NCBI GenBank assembly: GCA_022496185.1
Contig: WTXG01000010.1
Location: 531,524 to 595,523, forward strand
DNA from: Multifurca ochricompacta
Lineage: Eukaryota > Basidiomycota > Agaricomycetes > Russulales > Russulaceae
Reading direction: 5' to 3'
DNA length: 64,000 nucleotides
A program made the position numbers and the translations under genes. Positions 12,530-23,000 of the stretch are shown piece by piece (positions within the stretch are counted from its first letter, which is position 1; every line of letters begins with the position of its first letter). The notes under the pieces were generated by a model, which was not told the origin of the DNA, ran no database searches, and saw only the letters and a list, made by a program, of their open reading frames with translations.

Positions 12530-13363
12530 CTACCACACGCTTGGCTGTGATGCCCCCGCACTTGGAATGCTCTGAGGCATGACCGTGCTGCGAGGCCCAG
12601 CCGCTTCTCGCTCTCTTGCGTTGAGTGCTTCCGCATCCTTGCGATACTCAATTTTCTCAACCCGAACTTCGCCATCTATGAGTTGATACACATATGTTAC
12701 CACTACAGGACCCTGGATGTCCATGAGTGCAAATGACGGCGTGGGATCACTGAGCATAGAACACTGCAAGTTGTGATGCTATGTTACTGGGAAATTCCGA
12801 CGGGACACATACCCATTAAAATGGCTTGACCATGCCCCAGTAGCCGAACCCGGATTCACGAAGAAGCGACCGTCGTGGTCGATGGCTTGGAACCTGTGGG
12901 ACCAAAATTAAATTGTAAGTCAACAAAGCTTAGTCACTTGCAACCGCCGTCATACGTATGAGTGTGTCCAGAGATGAGTACGTCAACATCCATTTGCCTG
13001 GCTATGGAGTTCAAGGAATCCAAATCTCCCGTTGGAATACACTGGTGGCCATGAATGACCCCTATTCGTATAGGCGAATGGGTGACTGTTAAGGAAAGCG
13101 GAAAGGCAACGGACTAGTAGTGGATCGTTGGAAACACACAAGATGATACCTAAAAGGTAGCTCACCTCGTCGTAATCACCACGGACAACGTGCACATCAG
13201 CGGCGACCGTCCTCAGATAGTCGTAGGTTTCACGATCGCAAACATTGCCAGTGCAAAGAATTTGCTGGATTTTTCCTGGGACAAGAAGCTTCTTAAACTT
13301 GGATGGTAGGTCGTGAGTTCTATGAGGGATGTGAAAATCGCCTATGACGAGGACGAGAACCAT
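12530..13363 (-). CDS. VPS29: Retromer subunit VPS29
   Basis: Read on the minus strand from ATG at 13363 to the stop at 12530, in four exons. Conserved metallophosphoesterase-fold motifs appear in order: [37 protein letters not shown] (end of exon 1), [25 protein letters not shown] and [23 protein letters not shown]29 is a scaffold of retromer, which retrieves cargo from endosomes to the trans-Golgi; its fold is phosphatase-like but the protein acts structurally. The C-terminus carries an extension of roughly 30 residues after the usual end (EKIEYRK). It is divergent from MDM35, with only 123 bp between the two start codons, so they likely share a promoter region. Confidence 0.93.
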
Positions 13364-13486
13364 GGCGGGTGGATGTGGCAGGTGGTAGGGCCTTGCCAAA
13401 ACGAGTAAGAGATGATGGTTGTTCAAAGCCAAGCGTGTGAGGCGCCCAAAGTTGCATATTCTCTCTCGCTCGCTCTCTCTCCTGCC

Positions 13487-13988
13487 ATGGCCCACAGTAT
13501 TGAAGACAGCTGCACGCCGCTAAAGGTTGGATATGATTCCTGTTTCAATTCTTGGTTCGAAAACTATCTCGAACCCGCTGTTTCTGCCTCTACATCACCC
13601 GAAAGTCGCGCTAAATACTCAAAAGAAAAGGCAGAAGAATACGAACGCAAGTGCGGCAAAATTTGGGCAAGTTACCGGGATTGCGTGCAAGTACGCTGGA
13701 TTATTATTATTACTTTGTTGCATGTAGCATAACTTATCACAGAAAGCCGTAAAAGAAAAGGGGTTGAACGACCTTCTTGACCAGGCGCGGAAGGAAACCC
13801 TCTCAAGGAGCCTCCAAAGATGTCACAACCTTCATGAAACTTACGTGGCAAACCGCCCCGGTTATCCCATTCGTTCCGGTGAGCGTTGTGTTCCCTGGTT
13901 TATCTCAGCAAGCATCATTCACTTTGGCAGCATGACGCAGGACCCTACACCGCACCGCATGGCGTCGTATTGCTTACATAGCGTTTAG
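13487..13988 (+). CDS. MDM35: Mdm35/TRIAP1 twin-CX9C mitochondrial protein
   Basis: Two exons, 13487-13690 and 13743-13988. The two CX9C motifs are exact: [11 protein letters not shown] and [11 protein letters not shown], followed by [19 protein letters not shown]. Mdm35 is an intermembrane-space chaperone imported by the Mia40 pathway; it binds Ups1/Ups2 (PRELI) for phospholipid transfer. The sequence after DQAR departs from the family: the usual ending ENPL appears in another frame (NPLKEPPKM), so one base seems to be missing near the AAA at 13795-13797. As written the frame runs on to 13988 and gives 149 residues with an atypical tail. The start ATG at 13487 follows a CT-rich stretch typical of basidiomycete promoters. 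Confidence 0.9.
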
Positions 13989-16900
13989 ACCCCCTTACGA
14001 CAGTGTCTGCCTCGTGGAACTTGCTGCTTCGGTGTCCCACAACACTTATCTTTAATCAATATGGGCATGACCACCTAGACAACTATCAGACCCCACTCCC
14101 TTTTTTTTCCCGCTGCGATTTACTCCATGCACCGCCATGAGGTTCAGAAGCACATGTAGCACGAGCATCCTATCAATATCAATTTACTTCATGCCGATAA
14201 CCACATCCAGCTCTAGTTTATCTAAACCTTTGTGGTGGAGGCGCCGCCGGGTTAAGGTATACTCAGGCCTAGCTGGGTCTCCAGACGTAAACTCGTATTT
14301 TAACCACCAAGGTCATCTTAAGCTTCATTCTATTCCATGTCTGGCAACGATACCCCACGGCCCCCCATCGAGTCTAGAGCACAGAATGTTGGGTGACCTT
14401 AAACCTTTACTGTCTCGCCAGTTGAGTGTCGTGGCTCGACGCGACGCGACGCGCATGGGTACACGGCGTGCCCATGGTTTCGATGATGCACCCCACCCTG
14501 GTCATTTCGGGGTCCCTTTTTTTAAAAAAATTTCAAATCAGTGTTGTGACACTGTACGGCAGCGGGCTGTGAGGTAATTGACACGCCACTACTCTAGCCT
14601 CGGTTCTATGCCGTATCACCCAACGGACAAGAGATACTGATACGGAGGAGTGTGAGAACAGAACACTCTAGGATACACGAGGCTCAGGCTTGGCACGTGA
14701 TGGTGTAATTGGTTGCGGCGCCGCAAGTACGACCTTGGGTGGTATCCAATGACTCGGAAATCCTGCCCTCCTGTCTTGGTGAGAGTTCATGTTCATGATG
14801 ATGTAGGGCGGCGGAACTCCAGCCGGAGATGTATCGGTCGTAACTGGGAAACCAAAACTCATATGCAGTATCAACGCGCCGCCCCAGGCCCTAATGAGAT
14901 TGCGTGCAAAGAATCGACTAACTTGTTCTCTCGAGGAGTATAGCTATTGGACGTGTATAATCGTCTCCTATTCCTATTGCATGTGATTTCTGACGACTAC
15001 CCCGACGGCAATAGGTAGGCCTTTGAGAGGTCAGATGCCCTTTACCATCGCGATGTACGTCAGGGAATTCTCGTTGGAGGTCGAGGAAAACAAGGAGGTT
15101 GTGCACAAGGAGAAAGAAACCTTTTTTATAAACTTCTAGCATACAGTACTCGCAGTAGTTTTTTCTCGCAAAAAAGTTAAGCTTTGCTCCGTGTTTGATC
15201 GGCCTTACACACACGCAACCATTGCATTAAGGGGGATCGCGCGGGATGGATGTCCGTTTTCATCATTAGTGAGGAATGGATTGCCCGCGCAGGTCCCGAT
15301 TGTCCAGGATGGTCCAATGCAATGGTTTTCGGAATTTCGGATAAACATGTAGTGCGGGGGTGTCCATGGGAATTTTCGCTTCGCGCGATTTCGGCCTTCG
15401 TTGAATGGCGTCCTCACAATTACACGTGCTCCCACCGCGGGAGCGCGGTTGTAACAATTGCCTGTGAGTGTTATGTGTGTGGGTGTGTGAATGGTGAATG
15501 AATGATCTTTCTCTCCCCCTCCACTCTCCACACAACCCCACCCGGGTCCACGGGCCCAAACGTCATGGGGTCTCTAAGTACACACAAGTAGTATTTTTTT
15601 TTACCTCCTCCCATTCCGCCGCATAACCGCATACCGATCCCCCCGTTAGTTCACGTGGCATATATAGAAAGAGAAAGAAAGAACCTTTCTCCCCACAGGC
15701 CCTAGTGGGGAAAGCGAACGGCAACCGTCGCCAGGTGATGCTTCTATTCTAACCGAAAAACCCTCTTGCGCCGTGGCGGAGAGAAGCTTTTGGTGAGAGG
15801 GGGGTAAGGGGAAGGCATTTTAATTGTACACTTATAACTTTGTTAGAATAACTTCACGGAATGCGATAGTTCCTTCAACTGGTGTGATGAGAGGCTTCGC
15901 ATTCGCCCACGAAACTCAATCAGGCACACGACTACTACATCAAGCGTTCTGTGCGCATCGATTCTGTACCGTTTCTGTACAAGGATTTTTTGTGCGCATC
16001 TGTGTGTGATGAAACCCCACTTCTTCCCTTCCATTCTCCTCTCCTTTCCCTTGCTCGGCCATCCCTCAACTCTACGCTTCCCGGTCCCGATGCTAATGAG
16101 CTAATGATGATGATGGTGAAGATGATGATGATGATGGCAGGCACATGATGAGTCGACTTCCGATCATGTGATCCATGCTCTCGATAGGGGAGCGGGCGAG
16201 AGCCTGATCACACAAATTACTACACGAGACGAGAACTAGACAACTAGGGCGACCATATGAGCATCGCATTTCGATCGACGAACATTTGCATTTCACAACT
16301 TCTTTTAACGTCCGCACTTACAAGCGGGACGGGCGGCGGGGGGGGAGGGCCTAGGCCGTGAATGCCCTCGGCGGGGACCACCCCGGGACCGCGCGCCGAT
16401 GTATAATCATTAATCATTGCGTTATACCTGCTGAGTTGAGATAAAGTGATATACCCCCCCCTACCCAAGCGCGATTCCCGTGAGCTTTTTTTTTTAGAGG
16501 TTGTGAACCAGAAATGGCCCTGGGAACGTCTGATGAGCGCGCACCAGTTTTTTTTTTTTGAACACCCGCCACTTGACAGCACCCAAAGGGTTCGTTTAAT
16601 TTACCAATCTGTTGGCGACGCGTTCCCATTTTTGATTTAGCTGCCGGTGGGAAAGAAAGAAGAAAAAGAAGTGAAGGAAGATTTCCTATTGAGGCTCTGA
16701 TACTAAACATAATGATAACTTGTATTACTACCTTTCCACCAATTAGGGCCTTACACACAGGTTCGCAATACGAACAGAGAAAGCAAAAAGTATACAAGCC
16801 GCACTGCAATGCGACAGTGGATAAAAAATCAAAAAATAAAGTTGCAGTCCCGAAAGTGTTAAAGAAAATAAAAGAAAAAAATGCGATGGTAGTGAGTAAA

Positions 16901-17045
16901 TAAACACGAGGAGACCACGAACGGTAAGATATTTAATGACCGATGAGACACCATTGAGACATGTGTGTGTGGGGGGGGGGATTCCCCGTGGGTTGCTACG
17001 ATAAAAAAAAACGCGCACACCGCATAGCGCACGCTTTAATGTTCA
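13989..17045. other. About 3 kb without a recognised gene
   Basis: Both strands were read; frames of up to 146 codons (14,137-14,577) resemble nothing known and have no splice pattern. Contents are homopolymers (T, A, G and C runs), GATGATG units at 16,101-16,135 and purine tracts near 15,665. This is the 3' flank of MDM35 and of the Zn2Cys6 gene. Confidence 0.55.
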
Positions 17046-18457
17046 CTAACTTGACAAGTAGTTAACATACTGAGGTGTAAATCCGTTGTAGGCTAGTTTG
17101 GTTGCTGGGATATGCATCGAAAATCCGCTCGCATTAAAATCAGCGTCCAAGGGTTGCATCGAGATGCTGTAGTCCTGCCCTGCATGGTATACGGTATTAC
17201 TACCGAAAGGATTCATTAGATTAGCAACTACCCGGCATGGTTTAAAAAACGTGGAGAGACTTACGGATCGTATGAATGAAGGCCAAAAGCCACGCCTTGC
17301 TCATATTTGAGCTCAGGCTGCACGTACACCTCGTGTTCCACAAGGTGTTGGGGGGCATCTCAAATTGCGGCAATACGGGGAGCTGGATCTGCGCGTGCAC
17401 CCCTGCAGTTTGCACGTCACTGTGTGCAGGCAGCGGCGCCACAAGTGGCTGAGATTGCGTAGGAACAGCCGATGACTGTCCTACAAGAGAATGGCCGGCG
17501 GCACCTGGGAGGATACCATTGTGGTGGAATTGCCAGGGCTCCTCCATAGGATAGTCATCGCTTGGTGTGGAAGCCTCCCAGTAGGAACTCGCGTGATCAG
17601 GATATTGAAGTGACATGAAGTCAGGTATCTCTGTCTTGATAGAATGGTCGGGAGTGGATGGGGAGGTCGTGTCTCTGTGTGCAGACTCTCGGGTCTCGCG
17701 GCGTGGGCGACGGGCCTTTGAGTTGTTTGTGGACTCTGAGGTGGCCTCAGATGCATATTCGCAGACGTAATCTCGCGAAGCACAACGAGCACATGATGGG
17801 CGAGTGCCAGTACACTGCCAGATCAAAATGATTTATAAGTAAGTGTAAGAAGTACAGGAAAGGGCGTGTGTGTGGAGGGGGGGGGGGAGAAGTGAAGGTG
17901 ACATACCTTTGCCTTACGCTCGCGACATTTTTTGCACGCTTCTGAGGCGCGCTGATTGCGCAAAGGTGTAGGGGAGCGCAAGAAAATACAGTCGCCCTCT
18001 GGACCTGGAAGTATCCCTGCACGGTATTCTTCATATTCATGACCCCACGAGACATTGTAAGGGATGAGGTTCCAGGCATCGTCAGGGTCAGAGGGAGTGC
18101 TAACTGAATCCGGTGATGGAATGGAATAGCCGCTAGAAGTCGACGGTGAGAAATTTGAGGATGTAGGTGAAATGGAAGTGTCAAGGGTGGGTGAGAAGGC
18201 AAGGCGCGCGCTTGGGGCAGGGAGGTGGACAAGGCCATCATCACAAAAGTCGGACACCATATCCTCCGCAGTTGCGGTACACCCTAAAATGAATATGATT
18301 ATTGAGGGGTGAGGGGGGGGGGGGGGTAAGGAAATGGAGATGTATGGGCCTTACTGGGTTCGTGCCGCTGGTGTAGGGCATCAACACTGCGATGGAGTTC
18401 ACCGCGGCCATCGACGGTGACGGCGAAAGTTCCAAACATTGAAGGAGTGCGGGACAT
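17046..18457 (-). CDS. Zn(II)2Cys6 transcription factor
   Basis: Minus strand, ATG at 18457, stop near 17046, at least four exons. Exon 1 is MSRTPSMFGTFAVTVDGRGE onward. Exon 2 is Ser/Pro-rich and ends in EACKKCRERKAK. The binuclear zinc cluster crosses an intron: CKKCRERKAK joins CTGTRPSCARCASRDYVC, giving C-x2-C-x6-C-x6-C-x2-C-x6-C as in Gal4-type DNA-binding domains. A basic stretch (KARRPRRETRE) follows. No fungal-specific middle homology domain is visible, so the target genes are unknown. The C-terminal reading is uncertain: an uninterrupted frame and an alternative one (EHEVYVQPELKYEQGVAFG) that needs one more base in the G6 run at 17350-17355 can both be joined to the last exon, ending QYVNYLSS. 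Confidence 0.85.
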
Positions 18458-19318
18458 CTTATCGAAAATGGTGTGGAGTGATAGGGTGATGATTGTGGCA
18501 ATAATAATTCACCCAACTCAAGCAATGTAAGGTGGGGTGAGTAGAAGAGGTGGGGCGAAGAGAGAGAGGGATTTTGAGAAGGGAAGGGGAGACTATAAAG
18601 ATGACATGATGATGGGTGACTTGGTAGCCACAACCGAGGTGAGTTACTTGAAGGGGATCGAAATAATTGTGTTCCACCAACTCATTATTTCCAAACACAA
18701 TTCTATTCTATTCTTTTCTACAGACAGACAGGGCTGAGTTGTTCATAGGTACGGATCTAGATTTAAAAATACGGGGCGGTCAATCGAGATGGAACCATTC
18801 ATTCAAAAGAAAAAATAAATGTGGATTGGGCGCCGTTTCATCGTTCCTCCTAGTCCCGTGTCGTGTCGCCCTTCCATCATCATCCAGACCTTAGCCTTGG
18901 CTCTTGTCAACCTTCCAGTTGATCACTTCACTTCGTGTTTATGTTTCCAAAAAAGATGAAAACTGTCAAACGGTGCTCGACACTGTCCAACCAACATACC
19001 CATACCATTACATTAAATTGAACTGAGTGGATTAAAGAAAATGAAAACTTCTGGCGGCGGTGATGATTTGTTCCTCGACGATCCTCTTTGCGGATCCGGA
19101 CTGTGAAAAACTGTTGGGCACGTTTATACATTTTGGGGTTGCCGATCGTTCGCAAGTGTCAGACGCACTCTGCTCCTGGAACTTGGCACCAAACTGAGCA
19201 ACGCCGGCCGGTGAGGCGTGACCAAAACCTAATGCTAATTGAACACAACAACAAGGTCATGAGCTACATACATACAGCGCGGCGGCGCTGGTAAGCTTCC
19301 TCAGCCCTTCACGACAGT

Positions 19319-19390
19319 AAAAATAAACAAAATAAAACAAATAAAACAAAATAAAACAAAATAAAAACACAAAAATAAATAAATAAAAAA
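19319..19390. repeat. A-rich microsatellite, (AAATAAAAC)-like
   Basis: Irregular tandem units such as AAATAAAAC and AAATAAAT. A second A-rich run of AAAATAAAAATG type occurs at about 19,543-19,600. Both are simple low-complexity sequence. Confidence 0.8.
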
Positions 19391-19392
19391 CA

Positions 19393-19428
19393 TTGGGTTT
19401 GGGTTTGGGTTTGGATTTGGGTTTGGGG
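19393..19428. repeat. Short TTTGGG tandem array
   Basis: About five TTTGGG hexamers with one TTTGGA variant. It resembles a telomere-type G-rich repeat but is not TTAGGG, the usual fungal telomere unit, so it is taken as a simple interstitial repeat. Confidence 0.7.
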
Positions 19429-20644
19429 CTGAGAGAATTGGTTAATGAATTATATGCAACACCCCCGGGTAACAAAGCGACCAATGCTTCTTGTTTCGGT
19501 GGGGATTGAAAAAAAAAAATTGAGGCTTTTAGTTAGCTTTTAGAAAATAAAAATAAAAATGAAAATGAAAATAAAAATATTAAAATAAAAAGTAAAAGAG
19601 ATCCGTCACGTTCAGGTACCGATAAGAGTGTAATCGTGACAAGAGCAAGTCACATCAACAGATATCCTAAAATGGTAATCTAGCTAAGCAAGCAAGCAAG
19701 TAAGTAACTAATGGTCCGGGTCCGTGTTGATGGATGGCCGCCCTGTTTCGTTTCGTTCTTGTTGTAAAATGTAAATACAATTCCAGTCCAGTCTTGATGT
19801 TAGCTCCTGACACGGGTCGCGAGGAGCCCTCCCCCGTTCACCCATTCATGATCCACTCTGAGATTGAGGGGCGTCCGGCAGTCACCGCGGCTATCCGTCC
19901 TTTCCCTTCTAAAAAAAAATACCGGAACCTCGGAGATGAGTCCACGACTCCCAAAGGGGGGGGGGTGCGTCCAATTGCCTAAATTAAAATATGCACGAGT
20001 GCATGGCCACCATTTCTGAACTCTTGCCTTGTCTTCTTGTTTCCAAAGACACAAGCCGTGCTGCTGGAAGCGCCTCGGCCGTTTCGGGCACCATTTCCAG
20101 TAGAAGGGATGGGGGAAGGGGATCCACCTCGGGATCCAAGTGTTCACCCTTCCTTGGGCACTTACTATTATATTCTAATTACTAGACGCCTAACCTCGAT
20201 CGGAGGGCTGATAGCTTTGATCAGCCCCATGCCCCTACTCCACATGTGCTAGGAACCTAAATGGGTAAACCTAGGGTTGTCAGTCAGAATATGGGGGGAC
20301 GTCGGGGGGAGCAATGTGCAGAAAGTTAAGGTATGCAAAGCTCCAATTCACCCAATATCTATCCGATATCGGATCCTCGCTCTCGGGATTCGAAAGGACA
20401 CATTATTTCCGGTACTTTTGAGCTGCGACAACCGGTACAATATAGAAGAAGTGACGAACACCACGAGGCATGCGCGTTGGAGGACAAACCCATTCGTCGA
20501 TAGACGTTTTACATGAGTCACAGGCACTTGACAATGTTGTTAAGGGGCCTTCCCCAAACTACACATTCGGTCCAGTGACATGCTAGGTAGGATACAATTA
20601 TACGTGCAGAGCAAATAACGAGATGGGATAAGGCGGAGAAAGCT

Positions 20645-21213
20645 TCATGTTGTGGGGTCATGCAACACAGCAAGGAGATATCGCTTGTCTAGGGATAAAA
20701 GAATGAGTGGAGTGTGACCCCTCCTCCTCCTCCCCCCACGGCATAAACGACTCACCTGGGGATATCATGATCTCGTGGCGCTTGGTTCGGATGCGCATGA
20801 ACCGAATCTCGTCCTGAAATCGCGCATTAGCGGCTGAGAGGAATGAAGGAGCAAGTAGAACATACACCCTCATTCACCTCACCACTGACTTCCTCCAGTG
20901 CACCCTGAACGCTCTCGATCATCCTCCCTATAGCGGTAGCATACTTCTTTCCATGTTCTCCTTCGAATACCACACCCGAGTGTCTGATGATGCTGACTGG
21001 TTGTCCACGAGAGAGTAGAAGATATCCAAGTACAGATCTGTGAGAGGAGAGGAGAGCGAGCGTCTGCTCAAGCTCCGGTGGTGTTGAGACGGAAGAAGGT
21101 GAGGTTGATGTTGGTAAGGCAAGAGAGGCTGTGCTGGTAGAGGGTACTGCCGATGCCTATCTTCAAAACTTAGTCCATTTCTTCCCGGGATGATGAGCTA
21201 TGAACCACACCAT
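20645..21213 (-). CDS. Dynein light chain roadblock/LC7-type protein
   Basis: Minus strand. Coding segments run from 21156 downward. The first gives a Ser/Thr/Pro-rich leader, then LEQTLALLSSHRSVLGYLLL, RHSGVVFEGEHGKKYA, AIGRMIESVQ and EVSGEVNEG. After a GTATGT intron, DEIRFMRIRTKRHEIMISP follows, and after a second intron DKRYLLAVLHDPTT and TGA at 20645. The order matches the roadblock/LC7 fold, in which small proteins dimerise on the dynein intermediate chain. The start is inferred: the best join is an ATG-only exon at 21211-21213 followed by a 54 bp intron. The gene is divergent from the Atg14-domain gene, with 234 bp between start codons. Confidence 0.82.
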
Positions 21214-21447
21214 GAGTGATAAAAGGACTGATACTGAGGAGCGTGTCAGTTGTCAATGAGTAGGTCACTCACTCAGTTAGTGAAGGTGAAGGTGAAGGGA
21301 TCAAGTTGAAAGCACGTGATGCCCAGCCTCAACAACTCGGAGTAGTTGAGCTGACTACACCCTTAAAGCTCGGGCTTGGGCTATCCCACTACCAGTCGAG
21401 ACACACAACTTAACCGGGGTACCATTCTCACAAGTACTCACTATGCA

Positions 21448-23000
21448 ATGGAATGCCACAACTGCGAGTCGAGGCAGCGGCAGTTCTACTGCCATAATTG
21501 TATCAGAGCACAGTAGGTCAATGCTCAAAGGCCCTTTTAGCCACTCATCAGTGTGAATGATCGATCCCCACCCAGCCTACGTGATTTCCGCTTGCAAATA
21601 CAGCACGTTGCCGCTGACCGCGATGAGCAAGTCCGTAAAGCCATAGCTGCGATTGACGCTATAAGCGAGTCTCGCATTCGTCGCGCAGAAATTTCATCGA
21701 GTCAAGAACGGCTTGATGAACTGAATGAGGGACTCGCAAAGTTGCGAAGGGAGAACGACAAAAGCGAGTTTCCCCCTGCCCCTTCCCTTTCACGCTGTCA
21801 TAGCCTCTCTAATTTCCTCCCCAGCCAGACAACGTCTTCGAGCCTTACGCGAAAGCTTGCCACCCGGCGACGGACAGTCTCTCAGGCAAAGCTCCTTCCA
21901 CCAGCGCCTCTCGATCCTATGATCACACGCGAAGCCGCCCAACTAAACACGCGCTCAGAGACAATCGCACGCGCGCGTAGCGGACTTGTCTCAGAGCTCA
22001 TGGAGGTGTTCAATATAGTTGAAGTTGGCGGCCGTCCCCCAATCGGTGGTAAAGCCGGTACCAAGGGAGAGTGGACGATTGGTGACCTCGTCTTGCCTGT
22101 ACCCGGGGACATCCGACGTACCTACCCTATTATCTTTACGTTTTTTTTTTTGCGTCCTGCTTACCTGTAGACAGGGTACCCCCCCGACCATATCAACGCG
22201 GTCATAACGCACACCCTACATTTCATAGGACTTCTCACATTCTACCTCGGGATTCGCCTGCCGTTTGAGATTACATGGACAGGGGGGAAGCTCGGTGTGG
22301 GTCAACCTTGGATACGCTCAATCAAGGGGACCGAGTCCGGTAGTTGGGCAAAGTAAGCAGGCCCCCCATATGTTGTCCTTCTGTTCCTATCTTTTTTTTT
22401 TTCCCTGACCCCACATCCCTATCGGATTATTTCAATCAGGTGGACATCCAAGCATTGCCTTCATGTTTCTGCGTCCTCTCCCGCTCCAGTCGCTGATGCC
22501 CCTGCACCACTGGTTCAGTCAACATCAGACTCGTACATAGAGACGCGTCAACCACCGAACCCATCATCCTCTTTTACAACTGCATACGCGATGCTGTTAT
22601 ACAACGTTTGCTATCTTGCACACACCCAAGCTGTCGAAGTCCCCCTCTCTCAAGCCGGCGACGTCCTCTCCAATCTCTGGGCCGTTTGTTGCTCCGCTGA
22701 GCTTGGCCGGTCCGCCAATTTCTCTCTATATATTCCACCGCGTGAATGGCAAACTAACCCTTATGGTTGTCACCCAGTCGTTCTCACCAAACATACCCTC
22801 TACTTCCCCCGCCCACACCACCCACCTTCCCACTCGACTTTGCACAACTACTTCAAGCCACCGCGGCCACCCCTACGTCGCGACCGCGCCCGGCGCGCCC
22901 ACGCACAACAGGGACACACAAAAACCGGAATCAAATACCCGAGGAGGACGAGTGGGACCTGTTGGACGATGCCGATGAAGGTTCGCCTAGCCTTACTTAA
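21448..23000 (+). CDS. Atg14/UVRAG-domain autophagy protein
   Basis: Multi-exon gene on the plus strand. It opens MECHNCESRQRQFYCHNCIR, with two CxxC pairs, and splices to AHLRDFRLQIQHVAADRDEQ. A coiled-coil region follows (QERLDELNEGLAKLRREND). The middle holds EWTIGDLVLPVP, then HINAVITHTLHFIGLLTFYL, LPFEITWTGGKLGVGQPWI and AYAMLLYNVCYLA. The last exon begins at TCG after an intron whose acceptor is near 22,781 and ends EEDEWDLLDDADEGSPSLT. Cys-pair N-terminus, coiled coil and BARA-like C-terminal half are typical of the Atg14/Barkor-UVRAG family, which directs class III PI3-kinase (Vps34) to autophagosome or endosome sites. Whether it is Atg14 or Vps38/UVRAG cannot be decided here. Confidence 0.85.

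Larger units (their letters stand above)
18458..20644. other. Intergenic, A-rich low-complexity region
   Basis: No gene seen. The middle part (19,310-19,610) is dominated by A-rich repeats annotated separately. It contains the promoter of the Zn2Cys6 gene next to 18,457. Confidence 0.55.

Noticed and set aside
14137..14577. 146-codon frame
   Set aside because: No motif, no splice partners and a low-complexity surrounding; looks like chance.
19393..19428. Telomeric repeat
   Set aside because: The unit is TTTGGG, not TTAGGG, the array is very short, and gene-bearing sequence lies on both sides.
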